Shown here piece after piece: positions 34,582 through 43,746 of a DNA stretch of 64,000 nucleotides. The notes under the pieces are model-generated. The model was not told the origin of the DNA and did not search any database. It saw only the letters and a program-made list of their open reading frames with translations. The DNA is from SAR202 cluster bacterium bin127 (GTDB lineage: Bacteria > Chloroflexota > Dehalococcoidia > Lucifugimonadales > Lucifugimonadaceae). Each line of letters opens with the position of its first letter. Within the stretch, counting starts at the first letter, position 1. Position numbers and translations under genes: made by a program. The stretch is taken from assembly GCA_002239045.1 (NCBI GenBank), contig MPNN01000004.1, positions 62,001-126,000 of the forward strand, in the 5' to 3' direction.

Positions 34582-35487
34582 TTAGAAATGTTTTAATTCA
34601 CCTTTGATGTGAATGATACCTTGGCCTCCTAGATTAACCAAGTAGTCCGTTATCAGCTGATGATACGAGCGAATCGCGTTCGACAAAACTTCGTCCAGGC
34701 CGAAATCTTCGACACCCAGTCCCAACTCATCACGCAACACCGACATCGATATCCCGTGATTGTGGGTGTGCCACCGATCCGTATCGCTCAATAGTTCGCC
34801 GATCTTATCCGCTCGCGTTTCTTTTTTCTTCACCGATCCTCCCGATTCCTTGAACATGTAACGTGGCAACCACTTCTTCAACAATCCGATCGCTCTTTCA
34901 CGCTCCTGTTCATAAAGCTCCAACACCCCCGGATCGAACTTTTCTAAGAAAAATTCCAGCTCGGCCTCGTTCAATTCTTCTTCATCTGCCTTAACGACGA
35001 ATTTTTCGTACTGCTCGACATATCCGAGCGCGGGAACTGGATGCAGGTTTTCGCCCGACACGATCTGTGGGTCGATCGGACCTAAGCGCGAATAGTAGTC
35101 CATGTGGACTTTGTCTCCAGACAAAACCAACACTGTACCCGCTGAGTACGCATAGTTCGGCACCACGAATTCCACTTTCTCGTAGTAATGCCGCAAAGTC
35201 TCAGCCATGCGATGCACCACCTCGATAAATCCTCCCTCGCTAGTCAGCAACATCACCACGCGTCGTCGACTCGCACCTCGATCCATCGACTCAACTACAT
35301 CCCGAACGTGATCATCGGTCTCAATTTCCAATGGACCAATGAACGTAATCACGTCGCCTTCAAACCTTCTCTCGAGGCGCCCGATCCGATCGTTCAACAC
35401 CCACTCGACCAACTGATTAACCTCGCGAACGTCATCAATCGATTCCTGATTGACAGCACCCATCAAAGACCTCGTCTCCATTTTCAT
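34582..35487 (-). CDS. SDH-family Clp-fold serine proteinase
   Basis: 301 residues of the serine dehydrogenase proteinase family (SDH_sah), a ClpP/crotonase-fold membrane-associated peptidase group. TSEGGFIEVVHRMAETLRHY holds the oxyanion-type glycines, S115 in NYAYSAGT is the predicted nucleophile, and YYSRLGPIDPQI (131-142) is a hallmark of the family. The Lys/acid partner cannot be assigned with confidence. No TM helix seen. Bracketed by 128-bp direct repeats. Role in the cell unknown; related proteins occur beside toxin-antitoxin and defence genes. Confidence 0.85.
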   Translation of the reverse strand: MKMETRSLMGAVNQESIDDVREVNQLVEWVLNDRIGRLERRFEGDVITFIGPLEIETDDHVRDVVESMDRGASRRRVVMLLTSEGGFIEVVHRMAETLRHYYEKVEFVVPNYAYSAGTVLVLSGDKVHMDYYSRLGPIDPQIVSGENLHPVPALGYVEQYEKFVVKADEEELNEAELEFFLEKFDPGVLELYEQERERAIGLLKKWLPRYMFKESGGSVKKKETRADKIGELLSDTDRWHTHNHGISMSVLRDELGLGVEDFGLDEVLSNAIRSYHQLITDYLVNLGGQGIIHIKGELKHF

Positions 35488-35571
35488 CTGCTATATTTTA
35501 CTACATCCATCCTATCATATTGAACACCATCCGCCATGCTTCCCGGGTTGAGCAAACGAAATCTCTCCGTC

Positions 35572-36093
35572 ATTCCCGCGCACGCGGGAATCCAGAGTAA
35601 AACAAAGCACGCCGATCCCTCCCGCGCCTTTGAACTAGGATGCTAAGGATGCCGAAAGATGGGAAGGATGAGATGTTGGTGGTCAGAATTGCGGCGAGCA
35701 AGAAAGAGGACGATGTGGGAGGGAGGAAAAACCTCCCCTTCGCTTCGCGAAGGGGACGCGTGCGAAGCACGCAGGGGATGCACGAACTCCATCGCAGCAA
35801 CACCCCGAAAAACAACAACCATCCCCTCTCCCGCTCGGCGGGAGAGGGCTAGGGTGAGGGCAACCGGGCGGCCAAGGGGCGCGGGCCGGCACCCTTCCCC
35901 AAATCAAACACCTGCATGCCCCCAACACCGCCCCGAGCATCCCCCGCTCGCATCGCTGCGCTTGCTCGCGCCCCCTTCGCAAAGCGAAGGGGGGGAGCAC
36001 CCCTCCTCTGGATTCCGGCTTTCGCCGGAATGACGGTAGTCCCACAACAACCCATCCTTAAAATCCTTACCAATCCTTCAAATCCTAGTTCAA
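35572..36093. repeat. MITE-like element with 128-bp direct repeat copy 2
   Basis: Left end TTGAACTAGG at 35630 and inverted right end CCTAGTTCAA at 36084-36093. The interior carries a perfect ATTCCC-N8-GGGAAT palindrome near 35576, a CTTCG-rich block (35735-35895) that recurs at 37586-37745, a CTCTCCCGCTCGGCGGGAGAG hairpin near 35825 and GATTCCGGCTTTCGCCGGAAT at the right. It occupies almost the whole 633-bp gap 35488-36120. Confidence 0.8.
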
Positions 36094-36120
36094 ACCACGC
36101 CCATCCAGAGGGGACGGCAA

Positions 36121-36372
36121 CTAAAACCCTATCTGCCGCTCCGTAGAAGCCTCGATCCGTTCCAGCATCCCCATCATTTTTCGTTGGTTATCCTCCAACG
36201 CAGTGAGCCTTTCGTTCAGGCTCATCAACACGTTCAATATCGATGCAATCGAATTGGTGAGATGAACCAGCGTATCTTCGATCCGGTCAAGGCGCTCTTC
36301 CACGCGGTCGAAACGCGCGTCGACATCTTTCTTCGTCGCGAGCTCTTCGTGCCTGTGCGTTGCAACAGTCAT
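36121..36372 (-). CDS. Small coiled-coil protein
   Basis: 83 residues. Almost entirely heptad-like (DARFDRVEERLDRIEDTLVH, SLNERLTALEDNQ), with no TM helix, ending STERQIGF. Similar in style to the coiled-coil proteins at 31492 and 32213 but not an evident close paralogue. Sits between two MITE-like elements; function unknown. Confidence 0.55.
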   Translation of the reverse strand: MTVATHRHEELATKKDVDARFDRVEERLDRIEDTLVHLTNSIASILNVLMSLNERLTALEDNQRKMMGMLERIEASTERQIGF

Positions 36373-36403
36373 AACGTCAGTTTACACCGCCACAACACCT
36401 CAT

Positions 36404-36550
36404 TTGAACTATGATGCGCATGATTGGAAAGGATGGGAATGATCCCCACCCCCCTCTGGATTCCGGCTTTCGCCGGAATGACGGTGGCTTGCGGGAATGA
36501 CGGTAGTCCCACAACAACCCATCATTAAAATCATTCACATCATAGTTCAA
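36404..36550. repeat. MITE-like element, 147 bp
   Basis: Inverted ends TTGAACTATGATGCGCATGA (36404) and TCATAGTTCAA (36550). The centre holds GATTCCGGCTTTCGCCGGAAT, a perfect palindrome. The fully bounded minimal form of the family. Confidence 0.8.
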
Positions 36551-36583
36551 AACGCCCGTGAATTTCACTTATGCCACCTCTCC

Positions 36584-36886
36584 TCAATTGCGGACTTCGA
36601 TGTCGCTCACGTGCGCTTTTTCGCCCGTAACGACGCAGTGGCAGACCAGCCGTCGATCCTTTACCTCCAAAAACACCAAGGTAGCACCTGGATCAGCGCG
36701 TAACTTCGCTCTGATCGCCTCCTTCATCTCGCCAGTCTCATCTTCATGAGCCGTGACGATAACATCCACTCGACGAAGCACTTCGAGCGCATCAGAACTG
36801 AAAGATATATGTCGGATCACAACCGTTCCCAGATGTCCAGGGTGCTCCTGTTCATGCGGCGTTGCGTTCCGCCAAGTATTCGACAA
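36584..36886 (-). CDS. Candidate toxin of a Panacea-type toxin-antitoxin pair
   Basis: 100 residues, no recognised family. Alternating alpha/beta pattern: TVVIRHISFSSDALEVL, VDVIVTAHEDETGEMKEAIR, ATLVFLEVKDRRLVCHCVVT. Overlaps the 3' end of the Panacea-domain gene by 35 bp, a strong sign of coupled expression. In Panacea systems the antitoxin domain is constant while the partner toxins are highly varied, so a small unrelated neighbour is the expected toxin. Assignment rests on position only. Confidence 0.55.
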   Translation of the reverse strand: MSNTWRNATPHEQEHPGHLGTVVIRHISFSSDALEVLRRVDVIVTAHEDETGEMKEAIRAKLRADPGATLVFLEVKDRRLVCHCVVTGEKAHVSDIEVRN

Positions 36887-37397
36887 CCCATGGCGCGTCG
36901 TCTCGGGCGATCAACGCGGTCGCGTTGGCAATTGGTTCATCCAGTTCGGCGTGTTGCCAGCCGAACTCGCCGTGAGAATACTCCGTGATTTCGGCAGCAT
37001 TCATTGGTCGCATCTTTTCGATCACGCCGTCGATTATCTCACGTTCAACGGAACTAAACTTATCGCTCAACTCAACGTGACCACTTGTCGGAACCAACCG
37101 ATTTTCGTGGTAGTCGATGACCCGTTCGAGTATCGTTTCTGCTTTACCCTCGGCGATCAATGATCTGCGAGTCCGGCGCAACTCCGCGGGAAACGGACCT
37201 TTAGGCTTTTTGAGATAAGTTGCACCAGTGATTGGTTTGAGGAGTCGCTTGAACCCTTCAAAATCGCAGTAATACAAGATCTTGCTAAGCTTCACCGAGC
37301 CAAATCGTTCGTCGTTGCGACAACTGTGGGCGATGTAAAGTACCAACTCCGCAAACTTCGCTTGGTCGAAATCGGATGTAGTGGCGGATCCAATCAT
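36852..37397 (-). CDS. Panacea-domain (DUF4065/SocA-like) antitoxin
   Basis: 181 residues with the DUF4065 layout: FAELVLYIAHSCRNDERFGS, VKLSKILYYCDFEGFKRLLK, ITGATYLKKPKGPFPAELRR. This domain neutralises many unrelated toxins and is also used by proteolytic adaptors such as SocA. Here it is the first gene of a two-gene unit and overlaps the 100-residue protein by 35 bp. Confidence 0.85.
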   Translation of the reverse strand: MIGSATTSDFDQAKFAELVLYIAHSCRNDERFGSVKLSKILYYCDFEGFKRLLKPITGATYLKKPKGPFPAELRRTRRSLIAEGKAETILERVIDYHENRLVPTSGHVELSDKFSSVEREIIDGVIEKMRPMNAAEITEYSHGEFGWQHAELDEPIANATALIARDDAPWVVEYLAERNAA

Positions 37398-37450
37398 TCT
37401 GTCTCAGTTCCAGTCTCGTGTATCACACATTGTAGCACATTTTTGCCATT

Positions 37451-37581
37451 TTGAACTATGATGCCCATGAGGGGAAAAGATGGGAATGATCCCCACCGCC
37501 CCCTAGATTCCCGCGTGCGCGGGAATGACGGTAGTTGACCACAACAACCCATCATTCCCAATCATTCACATCATAGTTCAA
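37451..37581. repeat. MITE-like element, 131 bp
   Basis: TTGAACTATGATGCCCATGA at the left, ACATCATAGTTCAA at the right, centre ATTCCCGCGTGCGCGGGAAT, which fits ATTCCC-N8-GGGAAT. Fully bounded copy. Confidence 0.8.
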
Positions 37582-38010
37582 ACCTCCCCTTCGCAAAGCG
37601 AAGGGGACGCGTGCGAAGCACGCAGGGGATGCCCGAATCCCGTCGCAGCAACACTCCCAAAAACAACAACCGTCCCCTCTCCCGCTCGGCGGGAGAGGGC
37701 TAGGGTGAGGGCAATCGGGCGGCCAAGGGGCGCGGGTCGGCACTCCTTCACAAAATCAAATACCAACATCCCCACCCCATCCCCGTGCATCCCCCTGCGT
37801 CTCGCTACGCTCAACGCGTCCCCCTTCGCAAAGCGAAGGGGGGCACACCTCCCGACCCCTCTGGATTCCGGCTTTCGCCGGAATGACGGTGGCTTGCGGG
37901 AATGACGGTTGTCACACAACAACCCATCATTCCCATCTTTCCAAATCATTCAAATCATAGTTCAACACCCCATCCTTAAATCCTTACCCATCCTTAAAAT
38001 CCTAGTTCAA
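37582..38010. repeat. Composite repeat block with two right ends
   Basis: Begins with a CTTCGCAAAGCGAAG hairpin block nearly the same as 35735-35895, includes a GGCGGGAGAGGGCTAGGGTGAGGG tract and GATTCCGGCTTTCGCCGGAAT, and ends in two successive right arms (…ATAGTTCAA at 37965, …CTAGTTCAA at 38010). With the preceding element it fills the 735-bp gap 37398-38132. Confidence 0.7.
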
Positions 38011-38036
38011 AAAAAACGCCCGTATCGCTACGGGCG
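38009..38036 (-). terminator. Intrinsic terminator of the 1153-residue surface-protein gene
   Basis: Read on the minus strand: CGCCCGTA (38036-38029), 4-nt loop, TACGGGCG (38024-38017), then eight T (complement of A-run 38009-38016). Perfect 8-bp GC-rich stem plus U-tract, about 100 bp past the stop codon of the gene at 38133-41594. The A-run is partly supplied by the end of the adjacent repeat. Confidence 0.85.
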
Positions 38037-38132
38037 CTTGCCTCTCCGCGGTAGGGGCAGGTTTGAAACCTGCCCCTACCATTTCCCCTCTCCCGCCCAG
38101 ATCGTACGTACTGGGGGTGAGGGCACAATTCC

Positions 38133-41100
38133 TTACTTACTCCCCACCATCTTCCGCCTGCGGCCGGCTACGATGAACGTGCCGGAGACTACCACGGCTG
38201 TGCCGAGGAGTAGCGCCCATACCAGGCTGCCAGAGGCTGGTGACGTTCCACCAGTGTCCGGCAGTACCGGCTCTGGCGTCGGCACCGCCGTCGGGGGCGC
38301 AGCCGGTGCGCCTTGCGAACCTACTGCCACGGAGGCCGGGAGGTTGCTCAGGTTGCCGCACACCATCGTGTCGCCGCCGGTGCCGTTCAAGCGTACCTGC
38401 GCCGAAAGCACTGTCAGCGTGCCATCGCTGTTGATCGCCGCTAACGACAGGTGCGAGATGTTCGTCCGCAATGCAGCCGGGAGCGGTACACAGACCTCCG
38501 CCGGGGCTTCCAAGACGTAGCTGCTGATCGCCGCGCCTGAGGCGTCGACGGCATGAACTCCGTACATGTTGCCCGCCAGCGTGTAGCGCTGGTGTACCTG
38601 TCCGACGTTCGAGGCCGCACCGTCGTCCGACATTCGGATGCCGATGTACTCGCCGTTCGGGACTGCGCCGGATGGGACCGTAATCGAGTAACCTTCGCCA
38701 CCGTCGAACGTGCCACCCTCAACCGGCGTGAACACTTCATACTGGTTGCCGTCGGAGTCCGGGATAAGACTGGGAATCTCGCCCGGCGGGTCCACCGGCG
38801 GGACCGGGGTAGCTACCGGTGGCTGCTCGCGGCGCACTCGCACTTGGAACGTGGCGGTGCACAGTTTATCGCGCATCTCTTCGCCGCCATCCTTATCGAG
38901 CGGACGGCAGTCGCCATCGTTCGCGAACGAGGCCGTGATCGTGTAAGTGCCGGGCGACGAAGGCGCCGTGTACGTCACCTCCCACGGAGTTTCCGTGTCA
39001 TCGTCGTCGAACGAGCGATCGCCCTCTTTCCATTCAAGACCCATGCCGGCCTCTAGATTGTTGTCCTGCACACCCTGAAGACCGTATGCGTTAACGCTCA
39101 GAACCACATCGCCGCCAGCAGAGATCGTGACGCCGCGGATCGACTCCACGATCTTGGAGATCTCGCCCGGCGCGCCCACGATCTGCGACGTCGCCAAACT
39201 CGACGGGCTCGTCCGCATCTCGGGGTAGCGTTCATTGTCGATATACGACACTCGAACCGAGATCGTCGCGCCAGCATCAGCAGCCGTCAAGACGTACGTG
39301 GAACCTGTAGCACCCGAGATCGGGGTACCGTTCCGCAACCACTGGTACTGGAAGACCTTGTCGCCATCGGAATCCTCGGGGATACCGTCCTCGTCTTCGA
39401 TCGGATCGGTATTCACGGTGAGTGTGGCACCAACCTGCGCCGTTCCCATGATCAAAGGATGTCCATCTTCTTTGGGAGGTTCGTTGAACGACGGGCGACC
39501 AGGTGCGCTGAGGCCTAGCAGTGCCTGACCGACTTCCTCGACGCGCATCTGAGCCTCTTTGCTGAGGGTTCCTGCCGAGCCTTCAGTCCGATCGTCGGTA
39601 CTTCCGACGAAGTGACCACAGTAGATGCTGGTTTCGGCAGGGATGGCATCCATGGATTCGTCAATGTCCGCCGTATTCGGGGCGTCTTCAACCGCGGCAA
39701 CCGCGCCGTTGAGGTAGTTGTTGTCCTGACCGACGGCAATGCGCATCACGCGGCAGTCGGTAGACTCCCACCAGTCAGCGACGGAGGCCGGCTTGTTATC
39801 CGAGTTGTACGGCCAGTCGAAATCGTTGTCGTCTGCGACGGGGCCAGCCGTGGTTGCAGCGTCTTCCGCCGATGTAGTCACCAAATTACCGTCCGGGCGG
39901 ACAAATGCCGTTAACATCGCCGGCGGATCGAAGAGCTCGTTGGCGATCGCATCGACGATGTCTTTGGCGGAGTAGTACCACATGTCGTCGCCGTCGGTAT
40001 CAACTGCCGTCGGAGTGGTGGTGAAATCGGTAGGCGCGTTGCGTGCCAGCATCTCTACGACGTAGGCAGGCAGATGCGTGGATAGCTCGGCGTCAGCGGC
40101 TCCAACCTCGATGCCGCCGGTCAAATCCGCGTACATCTTCTGGAAGACGGCTTTGTCGGCATCGGTGACGGTTGTGATGCCCGTGCCAGGGTTATCCGGG
40201 TCATCGTACGCGGTCCTCATCGGCGGGTTGCCGTATACGACGTAGACCATCTGGTCTGCGTTGAGCGTGTTCCACCAAGCGGCGACGTCGGGAAGCTTCT
40301 TCAGGCCGAGAATGGCTTGACCGACCTTGAAGACTCTCTCATGCCGCGCCTTGCCAGCTTGAGACAGCTCAGTATCCTGAAGTGCATCCCATCCCAAACC
40401 GTAACCGCTTGTCGATGGAGTCCCTTCCGGCTCGTTTTGCGTACCAGTCGCGATCCGCCTCTGCCCGCTATCGATCGAGTCCCACCAGTAGATGACCTCG
40501 TCCTTGTTCATCTCGTTCATGCCGCCCATGTGGTAGATGTACTGCCAGCGGTCATTGATCAGTTCGTGGACGCCGTTCGCCAGTTCTTGGGAGGCAGTAT
40601 CCAGCGAGAATTCGTCAGTAGCGTCGGGGGTGACCTTGCCCCTGATAGTCGAAGGATTAGCTATCTCGTCATAATTATTTTCTCCTGCTATCCACACTCG
40701 TCCGACAGCAACCACGGTACCGGTAGCGGGAGGGGTTAGGCCGGGAATTGCGGAGGTTCCATAGAGTGCCTGCGTTTTATCAGATGGTCCTGGCAACGAA
40801 TCCCACCAAGCCTTGGCGCGCGCGTGGGTGGTGCTGTTGGCAGAACCGGGAGCATCAAGACCGAGAATGGCCTGACCGACTCTGTCGACCTGAGCTTTCG
40901 CATCGCCCAATTCATCGTAAGGCTTCACACTGGTGGATGCGACGGCATCGCCGGCGGTATTCAGAGTAGCGTCGCAGACCGTGCTGGATTCCGCTTGAAA
41001 ACCATCCGTGTCTGCATCGGCGTCGGTAGTGATTAGATCATCGCTGTCTTCACCAACGGCGATACGAGCTTCTGCGCAGTCGATGTAATCCCACCACACT

Positions 41101-41594
41101 TCGACGCTCTGGAAACCGCGGATTGCGTTGGTAATCCCGTCGATATGTTCGCCGACCGCATAGATGTCTACAGTGGAGGCATCAGCAGATCCGTCTACGA
41201 GTGCGTTGACGTCGCCCTTGTCGATTACCTGCCCTGTAGAGGTCGGGTCTAAGGGAGTAGGAGGATCTGGCTCATCGGCCAAATCAGCATAATCTTCGTT
41301 GGCACTTTCCGGGAGGTCTCTGCCTTCATTCGGCGGGGTGGCAGTCGCGTCGTCTGTAATATCGTCATAATCCTTGCCCAGCAACGCGTTCGTCCTCTGC
41401 ATAGGCGTGAGTGCGTTCCACCATGCTGCCGCACGAGCCGCAATGGCATCGGTATCCGCATCAGGCACCTGCGCTATAGCCCGGTCTCCGGGCATAGAGA
41501 TGGTGCTTATGACGACGGCGAAGATAGCCGACAATGCCAGCATCACGCCCACCGCGTTCCTGAACCTAATCAGTGATGTAGGGGATTTCATCAC
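38133..41594 (-). CDS. Large surface protein with WW-repeat units, Ig-like domain and LPDTG tail
   Basis: 1153 residues. Signal peptide (about 1-41). Residues ~55-700 hold three tandem units, each with a WW(N/D)xL motif (58, 263, 440), a second WW(D/E)-x-x-D...RIA-x-G motif (167, 370, 608) and a closing VGQAxLGL (239, 424, 688). An Ig-like domain follows (about 712-790, QYQWLRNGTPISGAT), then a two-part module shared with the proteins at 50031 and 54079. The C-terminus reads VLPDTGG, hydrophobic helix, RRRK: the layout of a sortase sorting signal. Probably a wall- or membrane-anchored adhesive protein. No sortase gene is in the window. Confidence 0.8.
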   Translation of the reverse strand: MMKSPTSLIRFRNAVGVMLALSAIFAVVISTISMPGDRAIAQVPDADTDAIAARAAAWWNALTPMQRTNALLGKDYDDITDDATATPPNEGRDLPESANEDYADLADEPDPPTPLDPTSTGQVIDKGDVNALVDGSADASTVDIYAVGEHIDGITNAIRGFQSVEVWWDYIDCAEARIAVGEDSDDLITTDADADTDGFQAESSTVCDATLNTAGDAVASTSVKPYDELGDAKAQVDRVGQAILGLDAPGSANSTTHARAKAWWDSLPGPSDKTQALYGTSAIPGLTPPATGTVVAVGRVWIAGENNYDEIANPSTIRGKVTPDATDEFSLDTASQELANGVHELINDRWQYIYHMGGMNEMNKDEVIYWWDSIDSGQRRIATGTQNEPEGTPSTSGYGLGWDALQDTELSQAGKARHERVFKVGQAILGLKKLPDVAAWWNTLNADQMVYVVYGNPPMRTAYDDPDNPGTGITTVTDADKAVFQKMYADLTGGIEVGAADAELSTHLPAYVVEMLARNAPTDFTTTPTAVDTDGDDMWYYSAKDIVDAIANELFDPPAMLTAFVRPDGNLVTTSAEDAATTAGPVADDNDFDWPYNSDNKPASVADWWESTDCRVMRIAVGQDNNYLNGAVAAVEDAPNTADIDESMDAIPAETSIYCGHFVGSTDDRTEGSAGTLSKEAQMRVEEVGQALLGLSAPGRPSFNEPPKEDGHPLIMGTAQVGATLTVNTDPIEDEDGIPEDSDGDKVFQYQWLRNGTPISGATGSTYVLTAADAGATISVRVSYIDNERYPEMRTSPSSLATSQIVGAPGEISKIVESIRGVTISAGGDVVLSVNAYGLQGVQDNNLEAGMGLEWKEGDRSFDDDDTETPWEVTYTAPSSPGTYTITASFANDGDCRPLDKDGGEEMRDKLCTATFQVRVRREQPPVATPVPPVDPPGEIPSLIPDSDGNQYEVFTPVEGGTFDGGEGYSITVPSGAVPNGEYIGIRMSDDGAASNVGQVHQRYTLAGNMYGVHAVDASGAAISSYVLEAPAEVCVPLPAALRTNISHLSLAAINSDGTLTVLSAQVRLNGTGGDTMVCGNLSNLPASVAVGSQGAPAAPPTAVPTPEPVLPDTGGTSPASGSLVWALLLGTAVVVSGTFIVAGRRRKMVGSK

Positions 41595-41769
41595 GTTGTG
41601 TTTCCTTTACAAGCTTGACTTGTCGCCATTCCGTCGTTAGCAGTCTGATGCGCGCGTGAATCGAAACAAGCGCGTGCCTTTTCGACTTACGCACAACATC
41701 ATACCAGTGTATACCAATCCATGCAACGCGTTCCCATACCAGATTCCCCAGATTTTACCCCCCAACCTG

Positions 41770-42058
41770 TGAACTAGGATGCGAAGGATTGGAAAAGATG
41801 GGAATGATGCCCCCCGCCCCTCCGTCATTCCCGCAAACAACCCGTCATTCCCGCAAGCCACACGTCATTCCCGCGCACGCGGGAATCCAGAGTAAAGCAA
41901 AGCACGCCTTTGAACTAGGGTGCGCAGGATGGGGAAGGATGCCCCCACCCCTCTGGATTCCGGCGAACCCCTCCGTCATTCCCGCAAGCAACCCCTCGTC
42001 ATTCCCGCGCACGCGGGAATGACGAGAAAAACAAACCACACCGATCCCTCCCGCGCCT
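41770..42058. repeat. Cluster of nested MITE-like left ends
   Basis: Two left arms (GAACTAGGATGCGAAGGATT at 41771; TTGAACTAGGGTGC at 41910) without matching right ends, with several CGTCATTCCCGC units and two exact ATTCCC-N8-GGGAAT palindromes (near 41865 and 42000). Looks like repeats inserted into repeats; with the next two elements it fills the 912-bp gap 41595-42506. Confidence 0.7.
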
Positions 42059-42290
42059 TTGAACTATGATGCCCATGATTGAAAAAGATGGGAATGATCC
42101 CCCCACACCCTCCCTGAGATTCCCGCGCGCGGGAATGACGGAGGCTAGCGGCAACGACGCCCGGCCCCTCTCTGGATTCCGGCTTTCGCCGGAATGACGT
42201 ATAGCCCCCACGACCAACATCAACGCAACAACCCCCTCCCACAACAACCCATCATTCCCATCTTTCCAAATCATGCCCATCATAGTTCAA
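42059..42290. repeat. MITE-like element, 232 bp
   Basis: Left end TTGAACTATGATGCCCATGA, right end CCCATCATAGTTCAA at 42290. Contains both palindrome types, ATTCCCGCGCGCGGGAAT and GATTCCGGCTTTCGCCGGAAT, in one element. Confidence 0.8.
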
Positions 42291-42358
42291 AAACCCGTCA
42301 TTCCGGCGAAAGCCGGAATCCAGAGAAAAACAAACCACACCGATCCCTCCCGCGCCTT

Positions 42359-42494
42359 TTGAACTATGATGCCCATGATTGGAAAAGATGGGAATGATCA
42401 CCACCACCACCCTAGATTCCCGCGTCCGCGGGAATGACGACGGGCGTACAACCCATCCTTAAAATCCTTATTAATCCTTCGCATCCTAGTTCAA
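42359..42494. repeat. MITE-like element, 136 bp
   Basis: Left end TTGAACTATGATGCCCATGA, right end GCATCCTAGTTCAA at 42494, centre ATTCCCGCGTCCGCGGGAAT. Ends 12 bp before the start of the toxin-antitoxin genes at 42507. Confidence 0.8.
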
Positions 42495-42506
42495 ACGATG
42501 TAATCT

Positions 42507-42752
42507 GTGAATCAAGTCATGCAGAAGGCGTTGCACATCAAAACAACGGTCATGCCGGGCGGCAAGATCGAAATCGTCAATCGGGACCTCCCGGTAGGCG
42601 AATCCGTTCACGTCGTGGTTCGGCAAGCCTCGGCATCAGTCCGTAAGTCCGCAATCGACATTCTCGACGAAGCGCCGGGACACCGTCTTTTCAAGACGGC
42701 CGAGGACGTGGAGTCCTTCCTCAAGGGCGAACGGGCATCGTGGGAACGCTGA
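42507..42752 (+). CDS. Antitoxin of a PIN-toxin module
   Basis: 81 residues from GTG 42507 (ATG 42519 is an equally possible start). Core ALHIKTTVMPGGKIEIVNRD looks like a VapB/AbrB-type swapped-hairpin N-terminus, and the C-terminal tail (DVESFLKGERASWER) would contact the toxin. It overlaps the PIN gene by 13 bp. Confidence 0.75.
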   Translation: MNQVMQKALHIKTTVMPGGKIEIVNRDLPVGESVHVVVRQASASVRKSAIDILDEAPGHRLFKTAEDVESFLKGERASWER

Positions 42753-43177
42753 CCCTCCCTTCGACCGGTCCCATCTACCTCGACACCAGCGGTTTCATCT
42801 ACAGTGTGGAGCGCATCGAACCATATCGAGCGTTGCTTGAACCCATGTGGCGACAGGCCCAGACCGGACGGTTTGCCATCGTGAGCAGCGAATTGGTGGT
42901 TTTGGAGACCTTAGTTAAGCCTTTACGCGATGCCGATTTGATTGTCGAGACGCTCTTTAGATCGCTGTTCGATGCAAGTGAAGTCAATTTGATCCCAACG
43001 ACACGCGCGCTTTGGGAAGAGGCCGCGTTCCTGCGCGCAGAGACCGGCCTGAAAACCCCAGACGCGCTCCACGCCGCAACAGCCCTACACACCGGTTGCA
43101 CCCTCTTCGTCACCAATGACGACGATTTTCACCGCGTAGAAGGCCTGCCCATCGTCGTCTTAGATGATCTCGCATGA
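42740..43177 (+). CDS. PIN-domain toxin (VapC-like)
   Basis: 145 residues. Acidic PIN residues D15 (IYLDTSGFIYSVE), E56 (VVLETL), D108 (TPDALHAATA) and D127 (VTNDDDF). The GTG start overlaps the antitoxin stop. It belongs to a different PIN branch from the toxin at 30288-30716, and its antitoxin is of another fold. Confidence 0.85.
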   Translation: MGTLTLPSTGPIYLDTSGFIYSVERIEPYRALLEPMWRQAQTGRFAIVSSELVVLETLVKPLRDADLIVETLFRSLFDASEVNLIPTTRALWEEAAFLRAETGLKTPDALHAATALHTGCTLFVTNDDDFHRVEGLPIVVLDDLA

Positions 43178-43235
43178 CCAAAGCGCCCTAGACCACACCA
43201 ATCCCCCACAGCTCCCCTTCGCGGAGCCCCCGCCT

Positions 43236-43435
43236 TTGAACTAGGATGCGAAGGATTGAAAAGGATGGGAAGGATGCCCCCCGCCCCTCTGGATGGGCGT
43301 TCCGCCCGCTGAAGCGCCCGCGTGCGCGGGAATGACGAAGATGAACGCAACAACGACGCCCACATCAACGCAACAACTCCCTCCCACAACACCCCATCCT
43401 TAAAATCCTTACCCATCCTTCGCATCCTAGTTCAA
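43236..43435. repeat. MITE-like element, 200 bp
   Basis: TTGAACTAGGATGCGAAGGA at the left and TCGCATCCTAGTTCAA at the right are inverted repeats. The right-end TTGAA (minus strand) supplies the TGA stop of the gene at 43432-43722. The interior has GATGGGCGTTCCGCCCGC, a variant palindrome also seen at 45290. Confidence 0.8.
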
Positions 43436-43722
43436 GGAAAGAGTTTGAGTATCGCGACCGTCAGCCCCGCCGTGGCGATCATTACGCCGGTGAGCCTGAC
43501 CGTCAACCGCAACTCCATCGCCTTCATCTCCGTGCGCAGTTCCGCGATCGCCTGGGCCAAGTCCGCTTTCGTTGCGAACTCCTTCAAGTCCACAGGCTTG
43601 ACAACATCTCGATCGACAGCGCTGCCGAGCGCGTTAACCACCGCTTCAGCCTGCGCTTCATCAAAGCCTGCATCCCGCAGATCCTTGACGACTCTGTGAG
43701 TATCGAAAGTCACACTGACCAT
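43432..43722 (-). CDS. DUF1640/CCDC90-like coiled-coil membrane protein
   Basis: 96 residues from ATG 43722. FDTHRVVKDLRDAGFDEAQA, then LKEFATKADLAQAIAELRTE and a coiled coil, ending in one TM helix (GVMIATAGLTVAILKLFP). This matches DUF1640-like proteins, which form trimeric coiled coils on membranes. Its stop codon lies inside the end of the adjacent MITE-like element. Confidence 0.75.
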   Translation of the reverse strand: MVSVTFDTHRVVKDLRDAGFDEAQAEAVVNALGSAVDRDVVKPVDLKEFATKADLAQAIAELRTEMKAMELRLTVRLTGVMIATAGLTVAILKLFP

Positions 43723-43746
43723 TTGACCAACAGAATACCACGCCAT

